Shown here in pieces: positions 22,788-34,231 of a stretch of 64,000 bases of DNA. Under the pieces are notes generated by a model. That model did no database searches and was not told the origin of the DNA. It saw only the letters and a list, made by a program, of their open reading frames with translations. Positions within the stretch are counted from its first letter, which is position 1. Every line of letters begins with the position of its first letter. The translations under genes and the position numbers were made by a program. Source of the stretch: Lineolata rhizophorae (taxonomy: Eukaryota; Ascomycota; Dothideomycetes; Lineolatales; Lineolataceae); contig MU001672.1 of the NCBI GenBank assembly GCA_010093515.1, positions 1,190,377 to 1,254,376 of the forward strand. Reading direction: 5' to 3'.

Positions 22788-24382
22788 CTACCCACCCCCA
22801 CCCTCCCTCCCCGCCCTCGCCAACGCTTCCATAACCTCCTCCCCCACCCCCCCCTCCGCAACAACCATCCTCATAACCCTCGCCACCGTCGCCCTCCTAA
22901 CCCCGCCCCTCGGCGGCCTCCACGTGTTCTCCGCGGCCTTCTCCGGCGCGTCGGCGCCGGCGCTCGCCCCCGTCAGCGCGACCCCGCCGGCGCCGACGTC
23001 CGCCACGGTGGCGCCGGGCGCGGCGGGCCCCCCCGGCAGCGTGAGCCGCGACGGCGGGTCCACCATCCGGAGCGAGACGATGCGGAGGGGGCCCTTTCCG
23101 TGGGCGGGGGCCGTGGCGTGCTGTTGGTTGTGGGCGAGCGAGACGGCGAGGACGGCGTCGGCGACGGCGAGTTCTTCGGCCGAGGGGTCGAAGACGAGGT
23201 TGTCGGCTACGGCCACTACTAGGAGGGTGACGGGAGGCCGGGCCGAAGGGGAGGAGGAGGCGTTGGTGGGGTATAGTGGGGTGGCGGCGGCCCAATCGTC
23301 GTTGAATAAAGGGTCGTCGCCGGGATCGGAAGTTAGTGCGGGGAGGCACGTGGAGAGGAGGGCGAGGTGCGTTGTTAGGGAAAGGAGGGGTAAGGGATAT
23401 GACAGGGGAGGGGAGAGGAGAAGGATCTGTTGGACAAAGGGTGCTATGTTAGCCGAAATTTGTTTTCTGGAATGCAATTGAGATGAATGGGAAGGGTAGG
23501 TAGTCTAGATGGTTCGGGAAACGCGAAGCCCTCGCATAGATGAGCGCTATTACGCAGTAGATGATAAAGGAGGCCCATGGCCTCGCGATGACCGCAGGCA
23601 CGTGCGCCAGCGACATATTACAACTTTCTAACCTGCGCGCTGTCTACGCGAATTTCCTACAGAACGCGCGATTCATCACGTGCTGGGCATCGCGAACACA
23701 ACTTCCGCTAACGGAACGACAGAACAAAAACAGCAGCAAATCATGTGATCCCCGAACGACGGTTCTGGACGACCACCCCGGACGAGCAAAGTCCCGACCG
23801 TCCGGACTCAAACAGAGTTGAAGGTAGAAGAGGGCAAATGAAAGGCAGAAGGAAGTTTCCGACCAAACTCACATCAATGTACAACTTCCAGTGCCACCGC
23901 GAATTGATCCGCAGCCTGCTCTGCAACGCCCCGCCGGCCAGCAGGGCCTCGGTGAGCATCTGCGCCACAAAGGTCGGCAGCGCGTCGTCGTCTCGAAACC
24001 CCGGCATGTCGACGCTCATTTCGACCCAGGCGTCCTCGCCCCTCGCCTTCGCCTCCTCCTCGTCCTCGGCCCCCTGTCCATGCATTTCCCACCCGGCCAT
24101 CACGCTCCCCGCCGTCGTCGCCTCGCCACCGCCCGCCGCGGCGCCCATGACCGCGCCCTCGACCTCGGCCTTGACGCCAACGACGGCTTCGGTCCCGTCT
24201 GCGAAGCAGACGCGCGCGCTGCCGTTTGCGCTCGGCAGGACGTCCGTCTCGGCGACGAGGGGCCGGAACTGGGTCGGGGAGCGGCCATCGGGGCGGAGCG
24301 GCGGGGAGAGGGCGAGCGAGGAGCGCAGGTAGGCGAGCTCGGCTGGGGAGAGGAGGAGCTGCTGGGCCGATGGGGGGGGCAT
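22788..24382 (-). CDS. RRP42: exosome complex core subunit Rrp42 (RNase PH family, EXOSC7)
   Basis: Two exons, 24382-23873 and 23426-22788, 382 residues. Family landmarks: LSPAELAYLRSSLALSPPLR, then PDGRSPTQFRPL. The strand SARVCFADGTEAVVGVKAEV belongs to the first half of the RNase PH fold. RINSRWHWKLYID meets ILLLSPPLSYPLPLLSLTTH at the splice, followed by VTLLVVAVADNLVFDPSAEE of the second half. Rrp42 is a catalytically silent ring subunit of the RNA exosome, acting in the nucleus and cytoplasm in 3'-5' RNA processing. The intron is long (446 bases) for this genome. The C-terminus is an unusually Gly/Ala-rich extension and its DNA is a C-rich simple-sequence tract. Confidence 0.88.
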
Positions 24383-27300
24383 GGCGAGCTTCTGGGGACG
24401 TGCTGATGGGAAGTGGTCGGAGGGTGCGAGGGGTGCGGGAGGACCGCGGTTTGGAGGGAGGTGTGGTCGTGAGGCCGCGCGCGATGCTCGGGGAGAGGGA
24501 TGCTGTCGTGGGAGCCGCGCTGATACCTCAGCCGGTGGACTGGGTAGATGCCTTAGGCGGGAGGGATTCGAACACCCCGAGAGGTACGGTCTAGGTCGGA
24601 ATCGTAGGGACTAGGGAGTGGGAGATGGACGGCGTGGTCTGATTGCCGTCTCCGCGCAATCTCGATCGCGAGGTGAAGCCCAGATGCAACCTCGTCCTCC
24701 CCGGTAGAAGGTCCAACTTCGGCCAAACGCCGAAACCCCAGTTGTCCACGCAAGCAAGCCCAAGCCGCGCCCAACTCTTTCGCGAGAGCAACAACACCGC
24801 CCCTTCTCGACTAGCACCTTCCGGTTTGGATGGCCCGATCGCGCCGGCCGAGGCGACGGCGAGTCCTGGCAACCTGAGATAGGCAAAAGGTAGGATGGCG
24901 CCAAGAGCGTCTGCTCCGTCGGCGAGGGCGACGACGGCGCCTCCGAAGCGTGCAGCCGCAGCGCTGAGCAGCCTCGCGAGGCCTGGGCCAGCTAGCCGCG
25001 GACGGGCGCCGGCGACGACGCGCAGTCAGGGGACCGCGGTGCGCGGCCCACGTGCCGCGGCGGCGGGACTCGGGAGCCGCTGCCGCGGCAAGCCGGGCGG
25101 TCGTGCGGCGAGGCCGAAGGAGACGCGCAGCGCGGGCGACTGAGGCGGAGGCGGAGCTCTTCTGGGGGCGGCGGGCGTCTGGAGGGTGTTGGGGACGCTC
25201 GCGCTGCTCGGGGCGGTGACGTCGTCGGCGGCACCCCAAGCGCAGGCGGCGTGCCGAGCGTCGTCGCACGGGGTCGCCGAAACTGGCGGCAGCCAGGCGC
25301 GGCTGGGTGTGTATGCCCAGCGGGCGCGGCTGCGCGTGATTCCCTGCGGCGAGGGTCTCCGCACCGAGGCCGGCGGCACGGGAGTCGTCTGTAGCGCGGC
25401 CTGGAGGGAAGAGCGACCTTGCCGGGGCTACCTGGTCGCTGCTCGGCCTGTTCCGGCCGTGCCGAGGCAGCGACGACGCAGTGGCTGGAGCGGAAAGGCG
25501 AGGCGCAGCAGCAAGTCGCCTGGGGCCTCTACCGCGGGAGGTTGGTTTGTTTGACGCGCGCCGTGGGCAAGCAAGCGGCCGTCAAAACTTCCTCCCCGGG
25601 GATCGGCGCCAGGACGCGCTCGCTCGCCAGGGCCTCGCGCGGATTGCGGGGAGCCCTCCGCCGCGGTTGGCCGGGGCCAACCACCGGCCCCTGCCAAGGC
25701 CGTCACATGCGGATCGCCCGCCGAGGGACTCAAGCCGATCACGATGGACGGCGGACGTCCACCCGACAACGTGGGAGCGCCCGCGGCGACTCCGTCCGGT
25801 CCAGGAATGCCCAAGCTTCTGCGTCCCAAGAGGGCCGGACTCGCGTCGGAGATTTTGCCCGGCGAGCCGTTGGTCTGTCCCCCAGCCCTGTACCGGCCGT
25901 TAGTAGGGCTACGGGCTGCTGTACCTTCCGCTCCGCTCCCTGCTCGACCATGCCCTGGCCTCAGCTCTGTTCTGCCAAGTCAAAACTGGGGCTTGATAAT
26001 CACACCAGCCTGGCCGTGGCTCTGTGGCGCATGCGGACAGAGACCGAGCGGAGCGTGGACATACGATATATACTCGAGTCGGACTGCTAGCTACATATTC
26101 TTGCTACAGACTTAGCCTATAACAGTTAATACTCTGTTAGGGTTAGCCCGCACCTATCTACAAACCTACCGTAACCTACCTAGAGGCCTAATCCAAGTTT
26201 ACCTACCTTGGACGTTGATCTCGCGGCATCGCCAATCTTGATCTATTGCTGCCGGAGCAAACTAACCCATACAAGTCACACCTCCGACTGGTAGAGACGC
26301 CTAACCTCCCCCCGTCCATCCAGTTCCCTCGATGTCAAAAGTCATTCGACTTTTGCTCCTCCCTCACCACCCTCCTCCGTACGACGGCGTCGAAATTGCA
26401 GTGCCATCCAATCGCCTCATGACCGGCGAGCCGGAGCCGCCATCACCTGTCGCCATCTCGACCGGGGTTGGTCCTGATCATCGACCTACCCGGAGGCCCT
26501 AACGCGAGTCCGCCGTTGGAATCCCGCAGAAACAGAGCCCATCTGCGACTTGCTCAGCCCAGACCACCGGGCGAGCCAGCCAGCCCCTCCTCCGCCGCGT
26601 CTGCGCCGGGCTGGCGCCCCGAACCACGACATCGCACAAGTACCTGCGCAGGAGCGCAGCACGGCAGCATTCGACATGCAACGTCCTGGATGGTCCGCCA
26701 CCCTGCCGGCACAACTTGCGCGCGTCCGGCCGCCTTACCAACGGCTCTGACGGCCGCCCAGCCTGGCCTGGCGGCGCCGAGCTAGGAGTTTGGCGCTTGT
26801 AACCTGCGCCCAACGGACGTCTGTATTCAGGGCCCTCCTGCCTCTTCCGGGCCGCTTCTTTAGCCCCCTCTCTAACACCCGCCTGCCCGCCCAATGCGGG
26901 CCAGACCAGAATGTTCCGGATTCCCAGGTCTGCATCGCCCAATACCTGCCTTGAGTTGCGGCAACTAGCATGGCTGTCGGACCCGCCCTCGTACACGCGC
27001 GACGAATACCGCGGCCGTGACTGCCCCCCCATCTAGGAGCGAGTAGTAAGAAGCGCGCAGCATGCCTAAGGGGAGTCCAGATCTCGGCACGCGCGGCGTC
27101 GGGCTCCCATGGTAGTCGCCACTGAAGTCGTCGTCATCGTCATTTGCTGATGGTTCGGCACCGCTGCACGGCAGGGCTGGGCGCAAGATGCGTGATGACG
27201 AGGCCGCAACGCTGGAAGGGCGGCCGCCAGCTAGTAGAAAAGCCGCTAGGAAGAGGGGACAGAGAGTGCGGGAACCAGCCCGGACCACCTGATCCATCGC

Positions 27301-30300
27301 ACCCTGCCTTGTCCGTGCTATACCCTCCTTGGTTTAGCTAGCCGACTGCAAGGTCTCTGGGCCCGACTTGGAGCCATGTATGTCTCGGGTCGCTACTAGG
27401 TTACGATACTCTTCGTAGAGTGCGTATACCGGGGTGGGCCAGATCCAAAAGGCGCCGTAGGGGAACGGAGCTACGTACTAGTAAGCGCTGTCCAGCTTCC
27501 GGTTCCAATCGCGACGAAACGTCAGGAATCAAACGCATTATTTCGTCCATCGCCGCTCTGGCAACGGACCAATGCGTGAGGGTTGAAGGAAGGGTGCAAC
27601 GCCCGTTGCCCGTCAGTGCCGCAGGCTAGCCCCTGACGCCGGAGGTGTACAGAAGACGCCCCCGATGGCGCGGCTCTTCTGACGAGAGATCTAGGTGTTT
27701 CAGAGTGATCAGAAAGGCGACGCGAACGGAACACCTGCGCGGAAACATGGGGCAGAAGTTGTGCCTGTTGGCGGCCATATGTTGCGTGGTCAGCTCAAGC
27801 TGTGCAGCTGTCTAGAAAACATATGCAGGCATGTATAGACGTGCCTGCGGTTAGATTGACAACAACATGAGAGAGGTACCAGACCTAGGTACCTAAGAAC
27901 GTCAGCTCCTGGCAGGGCGGGTAACTGGCGACTTGGTAACCAACAATTATCTCTGGATGGTCTACCTTTAGGAGAGCCAGCCGGCACGGCCGTTGCTGCA
28001 ACCGATCGGTATGCAAATGATCGTCTGCGCACGGTTGCTTCCCAGCGGTCCGCGCCTGCCCGCCGCCAAGAATATGGAATGCTGGACCCATAGCTCGCGA
28101 CTAAGCTTGCGCGCCACGCGCGACGCTGGTAGCATTGGCGTGCATTCCAGCCCAGCAATCGGTAAACACGCACCCAGAGCAACGCGTACCTGGCGATCAA
28201 GCCGCATTCGCAGAGCGGCGAAAGTTCGCAGTGCTTCGAACTGCCTTCCGGGAATTCTCGTGCCTGCGCCAGACCAGGCCACTAATTTCCAGGACACTGC
28301 CCGGAAGCAGCCGACGTTACCTATGGCGAGGTTGAGTGGCGTCAACCAGGGGAAAAGGACGACGTCTTTAGGCTTGAGTGCCGTTCTAATGGTGGGCGGG
28401 CTTGCCCGTTTGTTGGTCGTTTGATTGGCATGTTGTCCGGCCTGGGCCTGCGAGATGGCGGGCGGAGCAAAGGCGGATTGGCTCTGGTGCGGGACGACCG
28501 GACGGTGCTGGGTGCACAAGACCGCAGCGTCGGGAAGGGCCGTCCGCAAGATGTAGTGGACTAGCTGTTGTATGGCCGGGTTTGCCAGCCTGGGTTAGCG
28601 GCCGACTCAGACATAGTGGATGAGAAAGTTCGGACGCGTTACTGCTAGATTTCACCTTGGGGCATTTTACTTGCCCTGCAAACTTGCTGTCCGCAGACGC
28701 CATGCATTTTCGCCCGTTCTGGCAATGTTTTTACCAGCCTAGAAGCACGCTGACTGATTGAGATGCCAAATGACGTGCATACCACCGGGCACGGACATGC
28801 GCTGCTCAGGCCGGGCCCGGCTACGAGCGCATGCCCTATTTCCTGTGGTTATACGGTAGCAACCGTCGCTCGCGGCCTAGTGCTGAGGCCAGGCTGATCC
28901 TTGCACGTTCCAGTGAGACAGCAGCCGCGTCCCAGCGGACAGTTTGAAAACAGAGCCTCCAGGTCCGTCCAGACTCCAGGAAGGACAAGGGGACGATGGA
29001 TACTTGGGAGCTTGTAGAGTTCCGGGCCGCCGGCCGCGGTGCCGGCCGCAAGGCCAATGCAGGTGCCCGCTGTAATCTGGTGTATCTTAGCCATGCCGTG
29101 GTGCGCGCTCCCGTCTTTCTGCGCCTGCCCGAGAGACATCCTGAAATTCGGGCCAAGCAATTTGCTTCTTAGCATGAAACAATTGGCGGAGCCAAAAAAA
29201 TCACGGTTCCGGGAAAGCGCATTGCGCAGAAAACTCGCCGTTCTAGAGTAGGGAACTAGGCGGGGGAGGCCGCCAGCCTCCTCCGGGCCGGATGGTATGC
29301 GAGGTCCCTCGAGAGCCTTTGTGTAACGCAACCATTCTTCAAGACCGGGCAGCTCGACCATGGCTCCTGCAAGAGGCTCGGCTGGGCAGTCGAACCATCT
29401 GACCGGCTGCAGCGCAGGCCTGCGTTTCGTAGGAAGAACTGGTAGGACCAAAGGGATCTACAGCCACATGCATTTGGAATTCGGTGGGTGTCTTCCTGCG
29501 GCGGCAAGCCCGTAGCAACGTGCCCTACATTTGGTATAAACAGTTCCACGATTCGTGGAGGTGGCGTCGTCGGGCATGCTTTCTTGGATTAGTGGAGAGG
29601 CATGGCCGTTTTCGAGCTCCTAAAGGTACCAACTTTCGGTGCCCGCTGCCCCCCAATGACACGCTGGAGTCTGTGGAATTGTAGACGGCCGCTTGGCCTG
29701 CCGGCCACGTCGTCAGCGTGATCCGTTCCAAAAGCAGCCACAGCTACCCAGATGTGGCGGTTGGTTGGGTCTTGCACGGATGCGGCCAGCGCTGTCCGTC
29801 TTCAGCGCATCGCTTCGCCTGTCGACCTACGTCCGCAGTCAGCGTCGACCTCTTCCTCGTCGCTACAAATACCCACCTAGGGTGCTCGTGGGCTCTCAGA
29901 CAAAGAAGGTCTTCCAGTCGCTGTCCGGCAATTTGCCCCATCTTCCGCCTCCAGCGATTTCTGGCTGTTCTTCCATGACAAAGAACGCGATTGAAACAAC
30001 TTCCTTCCCAGAGACACCAAACGTGCTGAGGTCAACCAGATCTTGCATTGCACTAAATCCGATTGCTGCGGAGCACGGAAGACGTTTTGAGCGTACGGTA
30101 CGTGCTGTGCTCGTGCGGGATCCAGCAGCTATCCGCGACAGGTTCGTCTCAGCCCTTTCAGCAACCCCGGAAACAAAAACACAACCGGGACAGCAAACCG
30201 CGTCTGGTAAAAACTCGGCGCATGCACGAGCTAACACATATGTCTAGACAACAACTGGGAAAACCAACGCACGGATTTCGTCTAAAGAGTTCTTCTGGAA

Positions 30301-30656
30301 AGCTTCTGGATAAAGCTCCTGCCATCCACGGCCAAACCTGACATCTACAAAGTCGCATGCCAGCGACGTCATATTGCCTGGCCCTAGAAAAGGAACCAAA
30401 TTGGAACCGAGGAGGATTGCACCAGGTTGTTTCAACCGTTAGAAGCGTTGGAAGCCCTTCATCCGCTTGCGCTTAAAGCCGATCTAACGCTCGTCGATCA
30501 AACCAACGCTTCAGCGGTAGCTTTGTTTCCCGATACGCGAAACCTGGCGACTGTAATCTGAAGGACCTTAGACAGTAGAAGTTGGTCGACCTTAACGAAA
30601 GAATCCATTGCGGTTGGCCAACGGCCACCGTATCCAACGTAAGAAGCAGGCGGGCG
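24383..30656. other. large gene-poor region upstream of the HMG-box gene
   Basis: About 6.3 kb. From 24400 to 26050 it is very GC-rich, so all six frames show chance open stretches of 100-220 codons rich in Arg, Ala, Gly and Pro. From 26100 to 30600 the composition is balanced and frames stay short. No domain, splice-consistent gene or tRNA was found. ACCTACC-type motifs occur near 26159-26205 and CCTAGGTACCTA near 27884. A single TTAGGGTTAG lies at 26138. The region may hold the regulatory DNA and long leader of the HMG-box gene, non-coding transcripts, or a gene of a family not recognised. Confidence 0.45.
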
Positions 30657-32421
30657 ATGTTGAGAACGGCTGCAATGGCCCACCAACAACCTCCCACGCC
30701 TCCTCCTGGCAGCCACGAATTGCAGTACAATCTGCACCATGTTGCGCACCATAATGCTACCACGTCTTTCAACCAAGATGGAGAAGACCATGAACGAATC
30801 CCTCATTCAGGCCGGCCTTCGGGATTCCGCTCGCCGGTACATACAATGCACGGCTTGGGAAATCATCCGTCAAACGATCAGTACATGGGCCATTACACGG
30901 CTAGCCCGTATCCGGATCTCCAGAGCCAAGAAATCGGTCTGGGGATTGAACTCGTACGTTCAATAAGAAAGCGATGCAAGAAAAGAGCTGACCAACATTG
31001 AAGCAGAATGCTTATGGAAGCCCTGACATGGGATATTACCCAAATGAACGTCAGGCGTTCAATATGCCAGTACGAAGATGAGCAAACTAGAAAATAACAG
31101 GATGTATTTGCTAATACATCGACAGTATGTGCCACATGGCGTTCACTCGAATTCGCCGCCAACACCTCGTTCACCTACCAACAGTGAAAGTGGTAGACGC
31201 ACAAGGAGTGGTCGGTCCGCTGCGCGTACTGCATCACCAGCAGTAGAGAATAAGACGCGACCGTCTCGACCCAAGAAGACTAAGACTGGAAAGGACAAAC
31301 CGAAGACGCCAAAGTTAACGGCACCATTGAGCGAGTTGACGAAAGGCCTCACCCACATACCTGTCCGGGACATGAAAGCGTGGGTCAACCGGTCGGCCGA
31401 AGTCCGTAGACAAGAAGTCGAAAAGCGCAACGGATACATTACTAGGCCCATGAACTCCTTCATGTTGTACCGCTCCGCGTTCGCCGAACGCACGAAAGAA
31501 TGGTGTCTTCAAAACAACCACCAGATCGTCTCGTCGGTCTCGGGAGAGAGCTGGCCAATGGAACCTCCGGAGGTTCGTGAAATGTACAATGAACTGGCAA
31601 AGATCGAGAGGCTCAACCACCAAGCTGCCCATCCCGATTACAAGTTCTCGCCTAGCAAAGCGGCTACCCCAAGCAAGAAGAGGAAAGGCCTGTATTCTGA
31701 CGAGGAAGACGATGATTTGCTGAGCGACGCCGACGATGCCGATGGGGAATGGGGGCCCCCTAGTTCGCGGAGGTCCAAGGCGAAGCAAAATAAGCGGAAT
31801 GGTAGAGTGCCAGAATTCAGCCATAATGGCGTTTTGCCGTATTATCCAAGCAACCCCCATTTCGGGCCCAATATCGGGATCAACAAGTCTTCCTGGGAAG
31901 CCACCAACGAGGGCCGACCGCTTCCTCCGGCGATCGGTGAACATGAGCTTGCTCACCAGTACTACGAGACGACTGTCCACCAATCAGCTCCGGGAGTGGA
32001 AGACCTGAAGGTTCGCAAAATGGCGCATCCTGGCATGTATGAACCCAGCCCATCGCTCATCGGCATCCCTGGAGGTCAGCATCATGACCTCCTTCAGATG
32101 TATCCTTCTCACGAAGGCACGCCATTGCATTATGACTCGCATTATGACTCGCAGGTTGATCCGTTGCTCCTCAGCGGACTGGGAGGAAGCCAGTACATGC
32201 CAGGAGCTCATCCGGGTGAATTCATGGGCCACGAGAACCATGCTGTTTTCGATCGACCGACATCTAGTCTGGATCATGGGGTAGCTGCGATCAACCATTT
32301 TCATGGCAATGGCGTTCCCAATACAGACTACCATCCTGGTGACACCTGGCATCCGGATCCCTCTGTCGGCAACATAGACCAGGGTTCGGAGTTCGACAAA
32401 TGGGCGGATGACGGCCTTTGA
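30657..32421 (+). CDS. HMG-box transcription factor, MATA-type
   Basis: Three exons: 30657-30953, 31007-31069 and 31126-32421, 551 residues from the first ATG (a second in-frame ATG at 30675 starts MAHQQPPTPPPG). The first two exons are His/Pro/Tyr-rich and disordered. The third holds a basic stretch (TRPSRPKKTKTGKDKPK) and then the HMG box at about residues 223-300. The box includes GYITRPMNSFMLYRSAFAER, TKEWCLQNNHQIVSSVSGES and WPMEPPEVREMYNELAKIER; NHQAAHPDYKFSPSK closes it. This is the MATA_HMG class, which includes mating-type HMG proteins and their upstream regulators. An acidic patch (SDEEDDDLLSDADD) and a nuclear-signal-like KAKQNKRNGR follow. A nuclear regulator of sexual development is likely, by family only. 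It is not flanked by APN2 or SLA2, so it is not the mating-type locus itself. Confidence 0.87.
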
Positions 32422-33396
32422 GCAGTGTGCAATATTTCCACGTTTCTTAATACTTTTAGAGGGGCCAGAATTTGAATGATATGGTACCGTCCCTGGACCG
32501 TCCTAATATAGAGCTTTCCCTATTGTAATTGGGGAAAGGCGCGGAACTAAGCATCGGGAAGGCGTTCTGTGTTATCTTGTTGCCACATCTCTATTAATTA
32601 ACCTACTTGGATTAAGGTCAATACCCTAAACGGAGAACAGGTTGGGAACTGGACACTGACAGGACCTGGTCGGGATGATATAGCTCACACGGGACCTCAT
32701 CTATTGCTTCGGAATGAATGACATTTTGTAAAATTGCGCTTTGTGAACAAGAGGTTGCTTCTTGCTCGGCATCACCAGATCTGGACAGCAAACAGACGAT
32801 GTTTTGTGCGACGAGCCATGTGGCTCAGGGACAATCGCATTGTTCGGGTAGGTCCAACAGTTGCGAGACAAATGCGGGCCGTAGTATCGGGAGTAGGGAG
32901 CAGCACTGCTGCCAAAACTAAAGTATACGGTAATACGTCGGAGAGGCCGAAAGGGCAAAAATGACTCTTGAACGTACTCAGTATGGTGAGGTTGATGCTG
33001 AAGGTTGACGTCCGGAGCGACGAGAGAAACGTTGAGTTGTCGAGTCCATCAAGGGACCTCGGCACAGCCAGGGAGCCGGGATTCTTGTCTAAGCTCCTCC
33101 GATTGGTTCAAAGTTCCGTAAATTTCTGCAGATTCGCTTACGAATGCCTGCTGTCTAAGATTCATGCCGATTTCACAGCCTGATACACGCGCTAGGATTT
33201 AGAACGCGGGAGCTAGCGAAAGCGAAGTTGTTCAGTCAAATATCCCTACAGCCAAGGGGATCTCCCTAGCATACAGAATCTAGATCGCGTCTACAACATC
33301 ACGCGTGACGCTGTGCAGTCGCGCCAACACTGCAACAATCTCTTTTCTCCAAAAACACTGCTTTACTGCTAGGATACTTTTATAATTGCCTCAACC
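32422..33396. other. intergenic region
   Basis: 3' flank of the HMG-box gene and promoter of PSF1. No gene or RNA recognised; short open stretches are without motifs. Confidence 0.5.
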
Positions 33397-33800
33397 ATGT
33401 ACGGCGAATTAGGCAACAAACTAGTAAGAAAAAGGCCCTTCTCCACAAACACCGTCCCAACCCCACGTGTGTCTCACCAACCCCTCTCAACGTCCACGCC
33501 CTTAGGTCCAACACGCGAAGCGGACGCAATCGCTCGCGCACCTGCCGCCGTACCAGACGGAGCTCGTCCGAGCCGTGACGCGCGAGGTGCGCGACCTGGG
33601 CAAGGACGTGGCGCGGACGCTGGAGCCGTTCGGGTCGGCCTTTAACCCGGCCGCGGAGCCGGCGACGGTGTGCGCCCTGCTCGTCAACCACCTGAGCATG
33701 CGCCGCAACAAGCGCTGCTTGCTCGCGTACCACAAGGTGCGCTCGGACAAGCTGGAGGAGATGTGCTGGGCCGGGGTCGACGTGCTCGAGCGCCAGCGCG

Positions 33801-33836
<36 letters not shown>

Positions 33837-34231
33837 TGGACGCGCAGGGGCAAGGGCAGGGCCACGCGGGAGCGGCCGGCTTGGCGGCGGATACGGGGAG
33901 CTCGAGCAGCTTGAGCGCCGAGGAGGAGGAGTACGTGCGGCAGTATAGCGATTTGCTGGCGGCGTACAAGGGTCAGTGGACCGACATCGACCTCACGGGG
34001 AGCCTGGAGCCGCCCAAGGACCTTTTCATCGACGTGCGCGTATTGAAAGACGCAGGCGAGATTCAGACGGAATACGGGTGCGTCTCCCCATTTTGGCTCT
34101 CACAATTTGAATGTTATTGACTTCGAGCTTGTCGCAGGGCCATTACCCTGAGCAAGAACAGCCAATTCTACGTGCGGCAAGGCGATGTCGAACGCCTCAT
34201 CGCGCAAGGATACTTGCAGCGGCTCAGCTGA
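33397..34231 (+). CDS. PSF1: GINS complex subunit Psf1
   Basis: Three exons: 33397-33423, 33506-34077 and 34138-34231, 230 residues. The first exon encodes only MYGELGNKL. Exon 2 continues VQHAKRTQSLAHLPPYQTEL, VRAVTREVRDLGKDVARTLE and LLVNHLSMRRNKRCLLAYHK. It ends with the family block YKGQWTDIDLTGSLEPPKDL, then FIDVRVLKDAGEIQTEYG. Exon 3 adds the C-terminal SKNSQFYVRQGDVERLIAQG. GINS joins Mcm2-7 and Cdc45 as the replicative helicase. A linker of about 45 residues carries a CAG/CAA run (poly-Gln at about 33801-33836) followed by Gly/Ala/Ser-rich sequence, making the protein somewhat longer than the usual 200-odd residues. Confidence 0.93.
33801..33836 (+). repeat. CAG/CAA trinucleotide repeat inside PSF1
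   Basis: An imperfect run of CAG and CAA codons giving about eleven glutamines in a non-conserved loop of Psf1. Mixed CAG/CAA codons interrupt the pure repeat. Confidence 0.9.

Noticed and set aside
24540-24610. GTTCGAATCC, a tRNA T-loop-like sequence, on the minus strand
   Set aside because: The T stem pairs poorly and no D arm or acceptor stem could be placed at the right distance.
24811-26115. Several open frames of 110-223 codons on both strands
   Set aside because: GC content is so high that chance open frames are expected in all frames. None shows a motif or a splice-consistent extension.
26402-26510. ATG-initiated Pro-rich frame reading MTGEPEPPSPVAISTG, possible first exon
   Set aside because: No downstream exon with a recognisable domain could be joined to it.
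28849-29451. Minus-strand open frame of 200 codons
   Set aside because: No recognisable domain, no splice partners, and overlapping frames of similar length; treated as chance.
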